From Zoroaster sp. YZ-2022 (lineage: Eukaryota; Echinodermata; Asteroidea; Forcipulatida; Zoroasteridae), in the NCBI GenBank assembly GCA_029582265.1, contig CM055822.1, positions 41,934,036 through 41,998,035 of the forward strand: DNA of 64,000 nucleotides, read 5' to 3'. Every line of letters starts with the position of its first letter. Position 1 is the first letter of the stretch. The position numbers and the translations under genes were made by a program. Below the pieces are notes generated by a model. That model was not told the origin of the DNA, ran no database searches, and was given only the letters and a program-made list of their open reading frames with translations. This document shows positions 31,091 to 41,899 of this stretch, in pieces.

Positions 31091-31540
31091 ATGGTTTCTA
31101 TAGCGATGATGATTGGAGGCGCCGTAGTAAACGCCCTCGCTTTTTCAGGATCAATTTCTTTATTTTCCAGTTTACGTTCCAACGATGCTGAAAAAGAACG
31201 AAAGAGGCACGATCTCGCTTTAGAAAAACTTGCTAAAGCTAGAGACGAATGGTCTAAAAAGCGCTCGAAATATCTAGATTACATGAACGACCGACTCAAA
31301 AAAGAATCGAACGCTCAAAAAACCTTTACCGATATAAACGAAGCGACGAATGAATATTATATCGTTACCGGCAGTCAACTCGATTTACCGCCGAGTTTAT
31401 ACGACGAGCCTAAACTAGCCGATTTTTACGCTCCTAGCGAAGATAAAAAAAACAAAGAAGTTTTGTTTATCATCTTGGGCATGGGAGTAGTAGGCTACGT
31501 GAGTTATAAATTATTCAAACAAGATAAAAATAAAAACTAA
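31091..31540 (+). CDS. Coiled-coil membrane protein, copy 2, 149 aa, intact
   Basis: Full-length homologue of 7832-8275, open throughout although most genes around it are broken. The start is set at 31091 (not the upstream ATG at 30983) because it aligns with copy 1 and follows AAATTATAATAATAAA. Features: hydrophobic N-terminus MVSIAMMIGGAVVNALAFSG, charged helix EKERKRHDLALEKLAKARDE, motif PKLADFYAPSEDKK, C-terminal anchor VLFIILGMGVVGYVSYKLF and a basic tail. The same C-terminal anchor is found in the chimeric ORF at 28938. Confidence 0.75.
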   Translation: MVSIAMMIGGAVVNALAFSGSISLFSSLRSNDAEKERKRHDLALEKLAKARDEWSKKRSKYLDYMNDRLKKESNAQKTFTDINEATNEYYIVTGSQLDLPPSLYDEPKLADFYAPSEDKKNKEVLFIILGMGVVGYVSYKLFKQDKNKN

Positions 31541-31551
31541 TTGTAAATAGT

Positions 31552-32844
31552 ATGGCAGAAGGAGGACGCGAGATGGATGATTTTAGCGTCCCAGACGTTC
31601 CACAAGAGATGACTTTGAAGAAGAAACGAGTTTTAATCACATTGAAGCTACTGACGACGAATTAAATAGATCGCAAGATGGCGAAGGCACTTCTGACTTT
31701 GATACATCAATACATCGGCAAAACGAAATGATTGACAAATTTTACGAATTTGTAAAAGCAAAGGCTATGAAATCAACAAATTCCCGCAAATCGAAAAATT
31801 TAAAATTATTGACAAAGATGGTTTTTATTTCGATGATGTAAAGTCAACGGTCGATTCAAACACAAAAAAAAAAATTGCCAGCCTAACAGAAATAGCTAAA
31901 AGAGCTTACAAAGCTACAAAAGAATCAGGACCTTTATTTGTTAGAGAACAGTTGGGTGTAAAGACGATGGTTTAGTCTTGAAAAAGGCGAGTGAAGCGTT
32001 ACAACCAACCGTTAGTGATCTCGATAAAACAAACGTTGAAAGTATTCCGATGCAAGATTTACCGCAAGCCGCGACGAATGTAGAACGAGACACCCATGAA
32101 ATAATAAGTTCTATCCTTCAAAACGACGAATTGCAAAACTTTATCGAGACCCAACCAATGCGAGAACTGGTGGCTCTCGATAAAGCCTTGCAAACGACTC
32201 GAGGTGAACTAGTAATTAATTTAGCCAAATTGAGCACACACGACAAAGAAATCTCCGATCTTCAAGAATTAATTTCTGACGCTAATGAGCGGGGACTTGA
32301 AGAAGAAGAAACCGTAGAAGCTCGTAAACAGCTTAAAGATAAACAAGACGAAAAACGAGCTAGATTAGAGGCTGCGAGTACGCAAGATCACGTTCTTCGT
32401 AGTCAAATCAATAGAATCAAAGAAACGATTAATAAAATGTTGGAAAGAGACGTCGGGTTGGGTGAAAAAATTAAAACTTTATTTAGAGAACAAGGCGTAA
32501 CGATAGTCAGTATATTAGCGGCGATTAGTCTCGCCATCAGTACCATCGTCGCTTCGATCTTAGTGAGCGTAAAACCGATTTTACCGCCACCTATACCACC
32601 TACGCCTACACCCAGTGGCGGTACCGTAAAAGACTGGATACAAAAAACTCTCAAAAATCTATCGAATCTACTAAAGAAACTTGGATTAAAAGCCTTGGAT
32701 TCTCTACCGGGTATCATCGGAGGAGTATTAAGTTGGTTATTGACTCAACTTTCCTCAGCGGTAGGATGGTTGGCGGAACATGTGTGGCTATTCGTGAGCG
32801 GAGTCGGAGTTTTAGTTTTATCTTATCTACAGAGTCAACGTTGA
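31552..32844 (+). pseudogene. Long coiled-coil, two-membrane-segment protein, copy 2
   Basis: It starts MAEGGREMDDFSVPD at 31552; the first 420 bases hold several frame changes. From 31978 the frame is open to the end (289 codons): an acidic/polar region, a long coiled coil (LINLAKLSTHDKEISDLQEL-type, with VEARKQLKDKQDEKRARLEA), VLRSQINRIKETINKMLERD, membrane segment (LFREQGVTIVSILAAISLAI), Pro-rich hinge PILPPPIPPTPTPSGG, an amphipathic helix (WIQKTLKNLSNLLKKLGLKA) and a hydrophobic C-terminus (LPGIIGGVLSWLLTQLSSAV, then WLFVSGVGVLVLSYL). This copy shows the C-terminal architecture that is broken in copy 1. The function is unknown. Confidence 0.65.
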
Positions 32845-34288
32845 AACAACTCGTAAATAATTACGCCTAGTCCACCAATAATTGCGAGGCCAAATATCAG
32901 AGAATTTTTTTCATCTTGGTGAGTATCGATAGATAGTGGCGTGTTGAGTTGAGTATCGACGGATGGTGAATCGATATATATAGTGGTGAGCCAAGTTTAG
33001 TATAGATGGATGGTGATTGCTGAGTATCCGCAGATGGTGGCAAATCGGTAGATGAAACGATAGATGGCGTATCGTTATATGATAGTTGCTGCAGAGTATC
33101 GATAGATGACGGTAGCTGAGTATCGATGGATGGTGGCAGAGAGGGAACCAAGGCGTTGAATTAGTGTCTTGAATAGATCCGAGCGACAGATCTCGACGTT
33201 GCGATTAAAAATATTGTTGTTGTATCCCACGTACGTACCTATTCGCAACCATGTCGGATGGCATAAGGTGGCTAAACCTTCTCCGATGACAATAAAGTTT
33301 AACCAAGATCGAGTGTATTGTAAAGAATCTTGGCAACCTCTGAATCAGAAGATTGTAAATCTACCGGAGAATCGGATCGCTACCAGGAATACGAGAGAAC
33401 CTCTTTAAGAATTTCATCTAAACCGGTACCCGGCAATGAGAATTCCAGTTTTACTTGAGCTCGTAGCAATCGCGTAAACGTAATGCACCTTCTAGAGTCG
33501 TTGATTCGTTCTATACCTATATCCGTAAAACCCTGAGCCAATCCCGACCTCGAGTATACCCTGAACCCAAGCTCTTCTCAGTCTGAGTGAGATTGTGAAA
33601 CATAAGGGACTGTATACATCGGGGACGAACTCCAAACCCATCTTTGTCGCGTCTGAAGAATAATCGTTCTCGCCAGGAGAATGAAACATGCAGGTTTAAA
33701 TTATCGTAAGTTTTTCCCAGGTACCGGAACAAACCGTTGTCGTAATAATAGGCTATTCCCAACCTCTCTGAGTTTTTGCTTGTTGTTGTTTCCTAATCAT
33801 ATAATGGCGAGACGTGAAAGTCTCTAAGTATATTTTATTATACGCCAATGTCGATATTGTTTTCAAACGCGCTCCAAAAATTGAAAAGATGCTGGACATC
33901 TCTATTTCTTTGAGTAATCGTCTCAATTTGATAATTAACGTGAAATTTGAAAAAAAACCTACCAATCATCGGATCTCGAAATGGAGTAAATGTTTATAAC
34001 TCACTCCACACCCCGTCGTACTACACCACGTTACAAAATTCATATTTGATTCTGATAAAACTTTTAGCGGATAATAATTCCCAGCTACTTACAACTCTCA
34101 CTCGCTATTGACGTGAGGCAACTTGTACTTGCTAAAAGGATCGGGTTAGTTCTACTTGTACAAAATCGTTTTCTGCTCACGTAAATCTTTTTGAACAGAC
34201 AAGTCGCTGGAAGAAATTGTTCCAGCTTTAAAATTTCCAGACGACACCGCTTTGATATATTACTCTGAAAATGCTAAAGGAAGGCCAT
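32838..34288 (-). pseudogene. Putative virion protein with repeat linker, copy 2, heavily broken
   Basis: Homologue of 9641-11147 by position and by fragments: the start near 34288, VTWC-type sequence around 34020, an AWVQGI/FTDIGIERI-like stretch around 33540-33480, an MVANRYVRGI-like stretch near 33230 and a Ser/Thr/Asp linker (PPSIDTQLPSSIDTLQQLSY, 33151-32990) in place of the Pro-rich repeats of copy 1. The C-terminal anchor lies at about 32920-32850. Many single-base indels are present, more than in neighbouring genes. It overlaps the stop of the plus-strand gene as in copy 1. Confidence 0.5.
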
Positions 34289-34335
34289 TTTATTATAAAC
34301 AAACATTATTTTTATCTTTTTTTGTTTATAACAAA

Positions 34336-34660
34336 ATGTATCATAATGATTGAAATTATAATTTTTGGACAAATCCACCGTATTAGATAATACAATCTAT
34401 AATCGAGATGGTAAACTTCTGATATCGTTAAAAACCGTCAACTTTTGGTCGGTATTACCATAATGTGCGCAAGAAAGAAAAAATATTGCGTAGAATTGGT
34501 GCGGCTGGAGGTCAACCGACCGACTCGCCCTACGAACATCAGGACCTGGACTTTACAATATAAAACAAATTATCGATATTATCGTACATAATACACACTG
34601 GGTAACGTTCGACATTAATGAAACAACCGGTGAATCTTTCATACCGAAATTAATACACAC
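34336..34660 (+). pseudogene. Penton-like protein, copy 2, truncated by a LINE
   Basis: N-terminal half of a homologue of 11183-11770: the start is MYH(N)-like at 34336, with RKKEKILRR-like and GPGLYNIKQIIDI-like segments in shifted frames, ending at ETTGESF. The reading is cut at 34661 by a TAATAATAATAATG microsatellite, the 3' tail of the LINE fragment that follows. At least three frameshifts are present. Confidence 0.55.
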
Positions 34661-35480
34661 ATAATAATAATAATGAATATTTATATAGCGTCTCCATCCA
34701 TGAAACATGCTCCCAAGGTGCTTAACAAAAAAAGATCCTAAAAGATTAAAACGTTATTACATGTAAAATTACAGTTATAAAACATCAATTCAGTAAGTTA
34801 ATCAAATTAAAATTAAAATTAAACCAAGTCAAGAAAATTAGACTGCAAAAATTTAATTAAATTACAGAACAAAACGGATCCCAAAATGTAATATCAAATG
34901 TACTATATATAAAAATTCATAACTATAAACATCAATTCAGTAAATTAATAAAATTACATTAAGTCAGCATGTACACACTACAATTTTTTTAACCTTTTGT
35001 GTCAATATACATTATGATATACATTAATTAGTAGTTAAAAAAAAGGCATATTTAAAAAGATGTGTCTTAAGATTGTGCTTTAAAACTTTCCATACTGGCT
35101 GGCTTCCCTAATCTGGTTTAGGAAGCTGGTTCCACTGTGGCAGGACCACAGTAATAGAGAACATCCTATCACCTGCAGATACCCGTCTCACTCATGGGGG
35201 CGTGTCAACAGAGTCACATCACTTGTAGAACGGGTGGACCTAACACAGTATTTAGCAGTAAACAAGATTTCACAAAGATACTCTAGGGCAAAGACCATTC
35301 AAACATTTAAAATAATAAGCGCAATACCTTAAAACATAATATGATACTTAACAAGAAGCCAATATAACTGCATTAGAGTTGGAGGATGTGTTCATACTCT
35401 CTCTGGTACCAGTAAACTCCAGCGGCCGAATTCTGAACTCGCTGTAAGGGGACAAGGGTGGTGTCGGGGAGACCCAGATA
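34661..35480 (-). mobile_element. LINE 3' fragment (CR1/L2/Rex-like), minus strand
   Basis: In minus orientation, LPQWNQLP near 35130, then VLKHNLKTHLFKYAF (about 35090-35045), the usual C-terminal end of the RT ORF, followed by an AT-rich 3' UTR, CGCTATATAAATATTCATTA and a short (TTA)n tail at 34661-34675. That is the standard 3' end of CR1/L2-type LINEs. The left boundary, at the microsatellite, lies inside the penton-like pseudogene. The 5' boundary, near 35480, is uncertain. Confidence 0.7.
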
Positions 35481-36690
35481 GATTTTGTATTTTTTTTACA
35501 CTCGATTATTTATGAAGCACTGTATACTTCAGTGCTTCATACTTAATAGAAAGAAAAGACTGGTCAATACTGCCGTCGTAGATCATAACAACAAATAATA
35601 TGGAGGGTTGAACAGCGCCCCTGGCCTCAAAACTTGCGTCTCAACCATCCATTGCATTGTTAGAACTTTTTCCCCTATTGTGGTTGCCATACTTTTATCT
35701 AACCGCAAGGTTACATTTTGTTCTTGACCAATATCTGTGCTTTTCGAGCAGCGATGCTGCTAGTATTTTTTGGTTTTTGCGGGTCGGTGAGTTTACTAAA
35801 CAATTTCCCGGCCAGGGTACAGGCGTGGCATGTTTTACAAGTGGGTCCTGCAATCCAGGGTTCCACCACAGAGTATGTGTGCTTGTGTCCTTGCGCTGGA
35901 AGCAAGAAGGCGCCAATTCCGCAGCCAACCTTGGGCGGGTGCGTAGAGAAGCTAACCGGTGGGCGAGAGGACTCAGTGTTATAGGAGCTTGGCCGGGTAC
36001 TGGAACACCCTCAGTTTAACTGGCCCAATTCGTAGCTCTATACGAAGGGATGGGGTTCATCTCTCCATGACGGTACGGGACCTTTCGTGCAAACCCAGTG
36101 CAATTACATTTTAACATTGCTCTGATTTTCTCTGTCAGAAGCTCCTTGTCGGGGTCTGCTTCTCTTCTTCCAGTGGCTCATTAATTCTGAATGGGTTATC
36201 AATATTACTTTTTCAAATATGTAAATCATTACGGTTATTGTTGCTGAAATTGTAAGTTTTATGATCATGGTAAGCGCCTGTGATGTGCCAATAATGGCTA
36301 ACACAGGCCATATACGTACCAATGGCAGGAAAATCAACACATTATATTTGTTTAATTAATAGAAGCTACTTAAAGGTTAGATTATGATAGCGCCGTGATG
36401 TGCCGCCACGGGCTATTTGCAGCCATATGTACCAATGGCATAAAATCAATACATAATTGTATTATTAATAGCGCCGGGTAATCTCTCCGCTGGCCATATC
36501 CGTCCGCATTTTCCAGCGGTCGGAGCACAATATCATTGCTGTTATCTTCTGAACTATTTGGGGAAGTAATTAATCTTATAACAACCCTTTCAAGGGTCTG
36601 ATGACATTCCAGCAAATTTTTTAAGGGTTGTTATTAAATTTCTGGTTTTGATGTTAACTTTATTGTGGATACAGGCAACGGCCGTTAGAT
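35481..36690. other. Non-coding region with a small hairpin and a 125-bp duplication
   Basis: A 12-bp inverted repeat (TATGAAGCACTG, loop of about 8 nt) lies at 35511-35542. One plus-strand ORF (35754-35984) begins with a hydrophobic, signal-peptide-like LLVFFGFCGSVSLL, but it has no homology that I recognise and lies in repeat-rich sequence, so I do not call a gene. Two imperfect copies of GTGATGTGCC...CCATAT...ACCAATGGCA occur at about 36272-36350 and 36391-36470. Confidence 0.5.
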
Positions 36691-36699
36691 GTTGGGGTG

Positions 36700-37165
36700 G
36701 TCGCTCACGGGTATCACCTTTTCGCTGTATATCTGATGGCCATGCGGTATCACCTTTTTTATTGTTTTGTCTACTGGTGGTCATGTGGTATCACCTTTAG
36801 CTGTATATTTGGTGGCCGGTATCAATTTTATTGTTTGGCTCACTGGTGGTCATGGATATCACCCTTTAGCTGTATATTTGGTGGGTATCACCTTAGCTGT
36901 ATATTTGGTGGTCATGGGTATCAATTTTATTGTTTGCCTACTGGTGCCGTCACAAGGGTATCACCTTTAGCTGTATATTTGGTGGTCATGGGGTATCGTA
37001 CCTTTTAGCTTTGTATATTTGGTGGTCAGGGTACACCCTTTTTTGGGTTTGTCTATCAGTGGGTGGTCAGGTATCACCTTTAGCTGTATATTTGCGGTCA
37101 GTGGGTATCACTCATTGTTTGGTCATTACCGGTGGTCAATACGGAATAATTACCTTCACTGTTTA
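36700..37165. repeat. Minisatellite of alternating 34-36 bp units
   Basis: Two related units alternate irregularly: TATCACCTTTAGCTGTATAT then TTGGTGGTCATGGG, and TATCAATTTTATTGTTTGGC then TCACTGGTGGTCATGG. About ten units, with many single-base indels. Confidence 0.85.
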
Positions 37166-37179
37166 GCTGATGGCCCATC

Positions 37180-39000
37180 AGTGGCCGCGTTTACACCCAG
37201 ATCCGGCATAGGCGGCGATCAACGGAGGATCAGATCTCGCAAGGGCGATCAAACTGACTCGCGTGACGCGTTCAGCACTTGGAGTCTGATCGCGCATTGA
37301 TCCCCCAGCCCGACCGTCGGTTCAACGGAAAACCCACACTGCTCGTGTGACAGGTCAACTGGAGCAAGGTCATTGATTGTGCGCACCGGCAGGCACACGC
37401 GTTGCCCGGGGATGCATGTCATGTCCAACCAAAACATGCCAGCTCCCCCCCTCCGACCATATCTCTCCGACCCCTGCACAACAGCAGCGAGCTTGGCCAT
37501 TATCGTACGTAAGAAATAACGAAAACAACCACCAACAACACTAAAACCAACACCTTAAGTGTACTATAATATCTGCGACAAGAAAATACAAAATATGGAT
37601 AACACAAAATGATTTTCAAATACTAATGAAAACCGTGGTATTATGATAAAAAAACACGAAAGCCTGATGAAAGGAAACTGGTCGATGCATTGAGGTAGAA
37701 ATGGTCGAAGTTACGTGGTTCGTCACGCGCACGGTTGTTGCATGCAGAACAGGGATGCAAATGCCAAGGCACCATTCAAATCGGTAATGTACGTCTTTTG
37801 TGCACAGAAATGCTGTGTTAAGGCGTGTTGGGAACCAGTGTAATAAGGGGACGCCTTCATTGTACATGTTCCAACACTGGTTGTTTACAAGCTGCGGTTT
37901 ATTTTTTTCAACCCTGCGCTCCAGTCTGTTTGATTAGACCGAAGTCGGTGGGTCAAATTGCGGGGTCTCGATCCTGCGTTGCGCGTTCAACACTACGTTT
38001 TTGATCCACCTTGCAGGACTGGTGATCCTCCTTGATCCCGCAATAAAGGGGATCAAAAAGGAGGATCAGATCCCCATCGCTCTTGCGTTCAGCGCCTAGC
38101 CGTTGATCGCCTTGATCGCGTTTTCTGTAGGATCTGGATCTTCCTTTGATCGCCCCTGCCGGACTGGCGAACGCGGTCAGTGCCCGACCGCGTTTACACC
38201 AGATCCCGGCAAGGGCGATCAAAGTAGGATCAGATCCCGCAAGGGCGATCAAACTGATCGCGGACGCGTTCACACTTCGAGTCTGATCGTGCATTATCCC
38301 CAGCCCGACCGTCGGTTTCAACGGAAAACCCACACTCGCTCGTGTGACAGGTCAACCGAGCAAGGTCATTGATTGTGCGCACGCAGGCACACGCGTTGCC
38401 CGGGGTGATGCATGCCGCCATCTTAGCTTATGCTTCAGTTCAAATACCAATGAAAACCGTGGTATTAGATAAAAAACACGAAAGCCTGATGAGAAGGGGA
38501 AACTGGTCGTGATAATAGAGGCAGAAATGGTCGAAGCTACGTGGTTCGTCACGCACGGTTGTTGCATGCAGAACAGGATGCAAACCCAAGGCACCATTCA
38601 AATCGTGTGTAATGTTCTTTGTGCACAGAAATGCTGTGTTACGTGCTGGAACCAGTGTAATAAGGGGACGCCCATTGCATAACCAACACCGGTTGTTTAC
38701 AAGCTTTGCGGTTTAATTTTTTTTCAACCTGCGCCCAGCTCCACCCAAACGCATTTCTTGATTAGACCGGAAGTCGTGGGTCAAATTGCAGGGGTCTGAT
38801 CCTGCGTTGCGTTCACACGCGTTTTTGATCCACCTTGCAGGATCAGATCTCCCTTTTGATCCCGCAATAAAGGGGATTGAAAAGGAGGACCAGATCCCGA
38901 TCGCCTTCTTGCAGGTTCACACCCGCTAGCTGTTGATCGCCCTTGATCGCCCTTTGCAGGATCTGGATCCCTTTGATCGCCCTTGCCGGATCAAGTGGTG
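37180..39000. repeat. Duplicated block of about 0.8-1 kb with GATC-rich internal repeats
   Basis: 37183-37430 recurs at 38190-38420 (CAGCCCGACCGTCGGTT, AACCCACACT, CATTGATTGTGCGCAC). 37614-38070 recurs at 38435-38900 (AAAACCGTGGTATTA, CTGGTCG, GGTTGTTTACAAGC, AATAAAGGGGAT). Both copies are edged by GCAAGGGCGATCAAA and its reverse complement TTTGATCGCCCTTGC in several positions, a subterminal-repeat pattern typical of non-autonomous DNA transposons. No coding sequence. Confidence 0.7.
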
Positions 39001-39335
39001 GTTTTTTGAAAGTTAAATTTGGCAAGAACAGGTTTGCTCACTTTTTTGGCATCCGGTGTGAAAGAAGGTTGAATTAAACTGGCTTGAAGCTGCGTATACA
39101 CACACAACCCATTTTGTTTCTTGTTCCCCCATTTTTTTGAGTTTGAGTATATAAACAATACAATTATTTTTAGCAGACGTCATTAAGCAAGCGTTGAAGA
39201 CCGCCTTTTAATGGATACATAATTTTTAATTTATTACCAAAATTGGTGTATAATTTCAAAATGATGTCAACATTGTAACTCTGATTTATATAATTAAATA
39301 CCAATAAGGTTTCCTTTCCAACATTTTATAACATT
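39001..39335. other. Spacer, nothing recognised
   Basis: AT-rich sequence without ORF or repeat structure that I can identify. Confidence 0.5.
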
Positions 39336-39436
39336 AGACACACACACACACACACACACACATTACGCACGCACGCATCGCACGCACGGCAGCACGCAGC
39401 GCGCATCGCGCACACGCAGCACGCGCACACACGCAA
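39336..39436. repeat. (CA)n/(CACG)n microsatellite
   Basis: ACACACAC followed by GCACGCACGC-type degenerate repeats. Confidence 0.9.
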
Positions 39437-39469
39437 TAATATCATCGAAAAAGTTTTAAGACAAGGCCT

Positions 39470-40760
39470 TAGCAGAAATGGGATCTGTGGTAGACAATTG
39501 GTCTTTTGGACATTAATTAATTGCCAAAAATGGTAAATAAATATCTTTCTACAAAATTATATTGCATAGAAAAAAAAAATGCATCGTCAAACATGAATAC
39601 AGATGACAAAAATCAAATGAATACACAGGTAGGACTTCCTTCTTACCGAAATCCGACAGTTAAAATAAATAGTGATTGTTCTTCATTTTGAAGATGAGGT
39701 AGCCATTAACTGGAGATTACAAACGTACTGTTTTACTGTTCTTTCTCTCACGTTTTCATCCTTATTTTTAAGGGTAAGCCCATTTCATCCTTTTTAAAGG
39801 TTCAACAATGAGTCCAATAAACCACTAGAACCAGTTACAACTCCTTCAACAGTTGTGTGAAATCTGTGGTAGACAATTGGACCCTTTGCCATTAGTTAAA
39901 TTTGGGCACAAATGATTAAAAATATCATATGACGCAATCAAAATCAATTTAACAGGAAAGAATTCTTTTTCTGACCATAGTCAAAGGACAATTAGAGGAA
40001 AGTGTGATTGTTATGGCACAGTAGAAAACTTTGTTATTGTAAATTGATCAACTTTAAAAAAAATGAATTTTCACCAATTAAATAGGTGTGTACATTGTAA
40101 AACAACCAACATTATAACTTTGATTCATAAAAATTTCAAATCCCAATAATCTTTGCCTTCAACATCTTTTTAACAGTATACACACAGGAAAGTTTTAAAT
40201 AAGGTGCTCAAAAAGTCCTGGGTGTTTTTGGTACCATGCCCTTCATAAAACTGGGATAAAAGAATAAGATAAACAAGTTGGGTTTTGTTTTAATTTTGTA
40301 TATAATTTTTAGAGTTATAGGGACTCAAGATCTCCATGTTAGTCCAAGCTATTAATGTTTTAGTCTCTTTTGGGAGTGAAGCAACCTGTTTGTTGTGACT
40401 GCTTGTTTTACTTAGTCTGGACCATATTTTCATTTGAAAAAAATAAAGATAAACAGAAGAATTGCTGACAAAAAAATTAAAGAATGAAAAACAATTTTTA
40501 AGGGAAGGTACTTTTATTTGGAAACACAAGATTTATGTTCTTTTAAAATAATGAGTTAAATCCATCAGAACCAGTTACATATCTCCATTAACAGTTGTAG
40601 AAATCTGTTGTAGACAATTGACCTCTGCTATTAGCCCATTGCCAAAATTATTAAGCAAAATATCTTTTACAAAATTATATTGTACAGAAAAAAAAAAAAT
40701 TGCATTGTAAAAATTGAATACAGATGACACAATCAAATCAATTTAAAAATAAAATAAATT
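39470..40760. repeat. Three imperfect copies of an AT-rich dispersed unit
   Basis: ATCTGTGGTAGACAATTGG-like sequence occurs near 39482, 39863 and 40602. Each copy is followed by a similar AT-rich stretch (CCATTAG, AAATATC, ACAAAATTATATTG) and by ACAGATGACA...AATCAA. The second and third copies are also preceded by AACCAGTTACA. No coding sequence. Confidence 0.65.
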
Positions 40761-41600
40761 ATCCACATACATATACATGTATTCCAAACATTAACCCTAA
40801 TCCTTTTCCTTAGGTAAATCCTCCAAAAATCCTCTTTACTAAAGTGAAGATTTTTGAGGATTGAGATTATTAGGCATACTTGTTTTTCCCCACAGGTACA
40901 TGTACATCCATAAGTGTTTGTTAGAAAAAACTTTAAGCTTTTCAAATATCCTTATTTCACAAAACATTTTTGAAAAATCCATATGTCTTTTGAAAATCCA
41001 ATATTACAGAAGATTACATTGTATTAATATTGGAAATGAAAACATGGAAGTTAAAAGTACGATTTTGTAATAAAATCAAATTGTTGAGAGCGTAAGAAGT
41101 ATATAAAATGGTATGAGTTATAGAGTTAAAATGGTTAAGTAAAATTATACGGGCATGAGAAATATACAGGAATAAAAAACAGATATGAATTTGTTAATTA
41201 AAAGCAAGGATGAACCTTTGTTCAAAGATGTGGACATAAAATATTGATTGAAGCAAAAGGTACATGAAAAGATTGAAAAAGTGTAATCAAAAGGAACAAA
41301 GGAGACATAATTCTGTAGACTTTATAATTTTATAACAAAGGTATACATAAAAACAAACATACAACAGTTATATTTATTTTATTTATTTTTTTAACAAATT
41401 TTGTTTGAATGTTGGGTTTTTTTTTTTTTTTTTTTTGTTAAACTGAAAAGCGCTCTGAAAAGCCAGCACGTTAATTCCCCATTAACAGTTTTAACAAGTG
41501 CGTTTTTTGGGGACCATTTCTTTTCGAAGTCACTAAAATTGTTGTTAAGTTTAAAGAAATAAAAATCAAATAGAATTTTGTTTTTCAAACGTTGTTCCCA
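40761..41600. other. AT-rich spacer
   Basis: No gene recognised. A small inverted repeat, CCTCAAAAATC-like, occurs near 40827-40862, and a T-run at 41416-41435. Confidence 0.5.
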
Positions 41601-41899
41601 AATTAAAATGGGATTTACAAAGTGACAAGTTCTATAGAGGGGTAATTATATAACGTTCTTTTGCAGCTGACGATGAGATAATTTGCGATTCGCACGGCTT
41701 GTTTGTCGCGTCTTCTGGCATGCGCGAACCAGAGACCAGTAGATCATTGAAGTTGAGAGAAGGCTTGGAAGGAGACGGCTGGATGAGGGTGCGATGAGCG
41801 TTAGAGCTGGTTGAACGGACGGGACACAGGACAAAGATGCCAGATCAGGGCTTTCCTCTCTCCGCACCATCCGCATGAAAGGTGGAATGTCCTTGTTGA

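Larger units (their letters stand above)
25690..34660 (+). mobile_element. Maverick/Polinton-like element, copy 2 (internal fragment)
   Basis: Same gene order as copy 1: PolB (+), integrase (-), small membrane ORFs (-), capsid (-), coiled-coil membrane genes (+), virion gene (-), penton-like gene (+). It lacks both ends: a LINE junction cuts into PolB at 25690 and another LINE 3' end interrupts the penton-like gene at 34661. Differences from copy 1 are an insertion of repeats at 27040-27712, extra ORFs at 28938-29502, and a deletion of the ATPase region. The sequence is diverged but alignable by eye throughout, so it is a related lineage rather than a recent duplicate. Confidence 0.85.

Noticed and set aside
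35718..35984. Possible small secreted protein with signal-peptide-like start
   Set aside because: No recognised homology, no cross-copy support, and the surroundings are repeat-rich and non-coding; a hydrophobic start alone is not enough.
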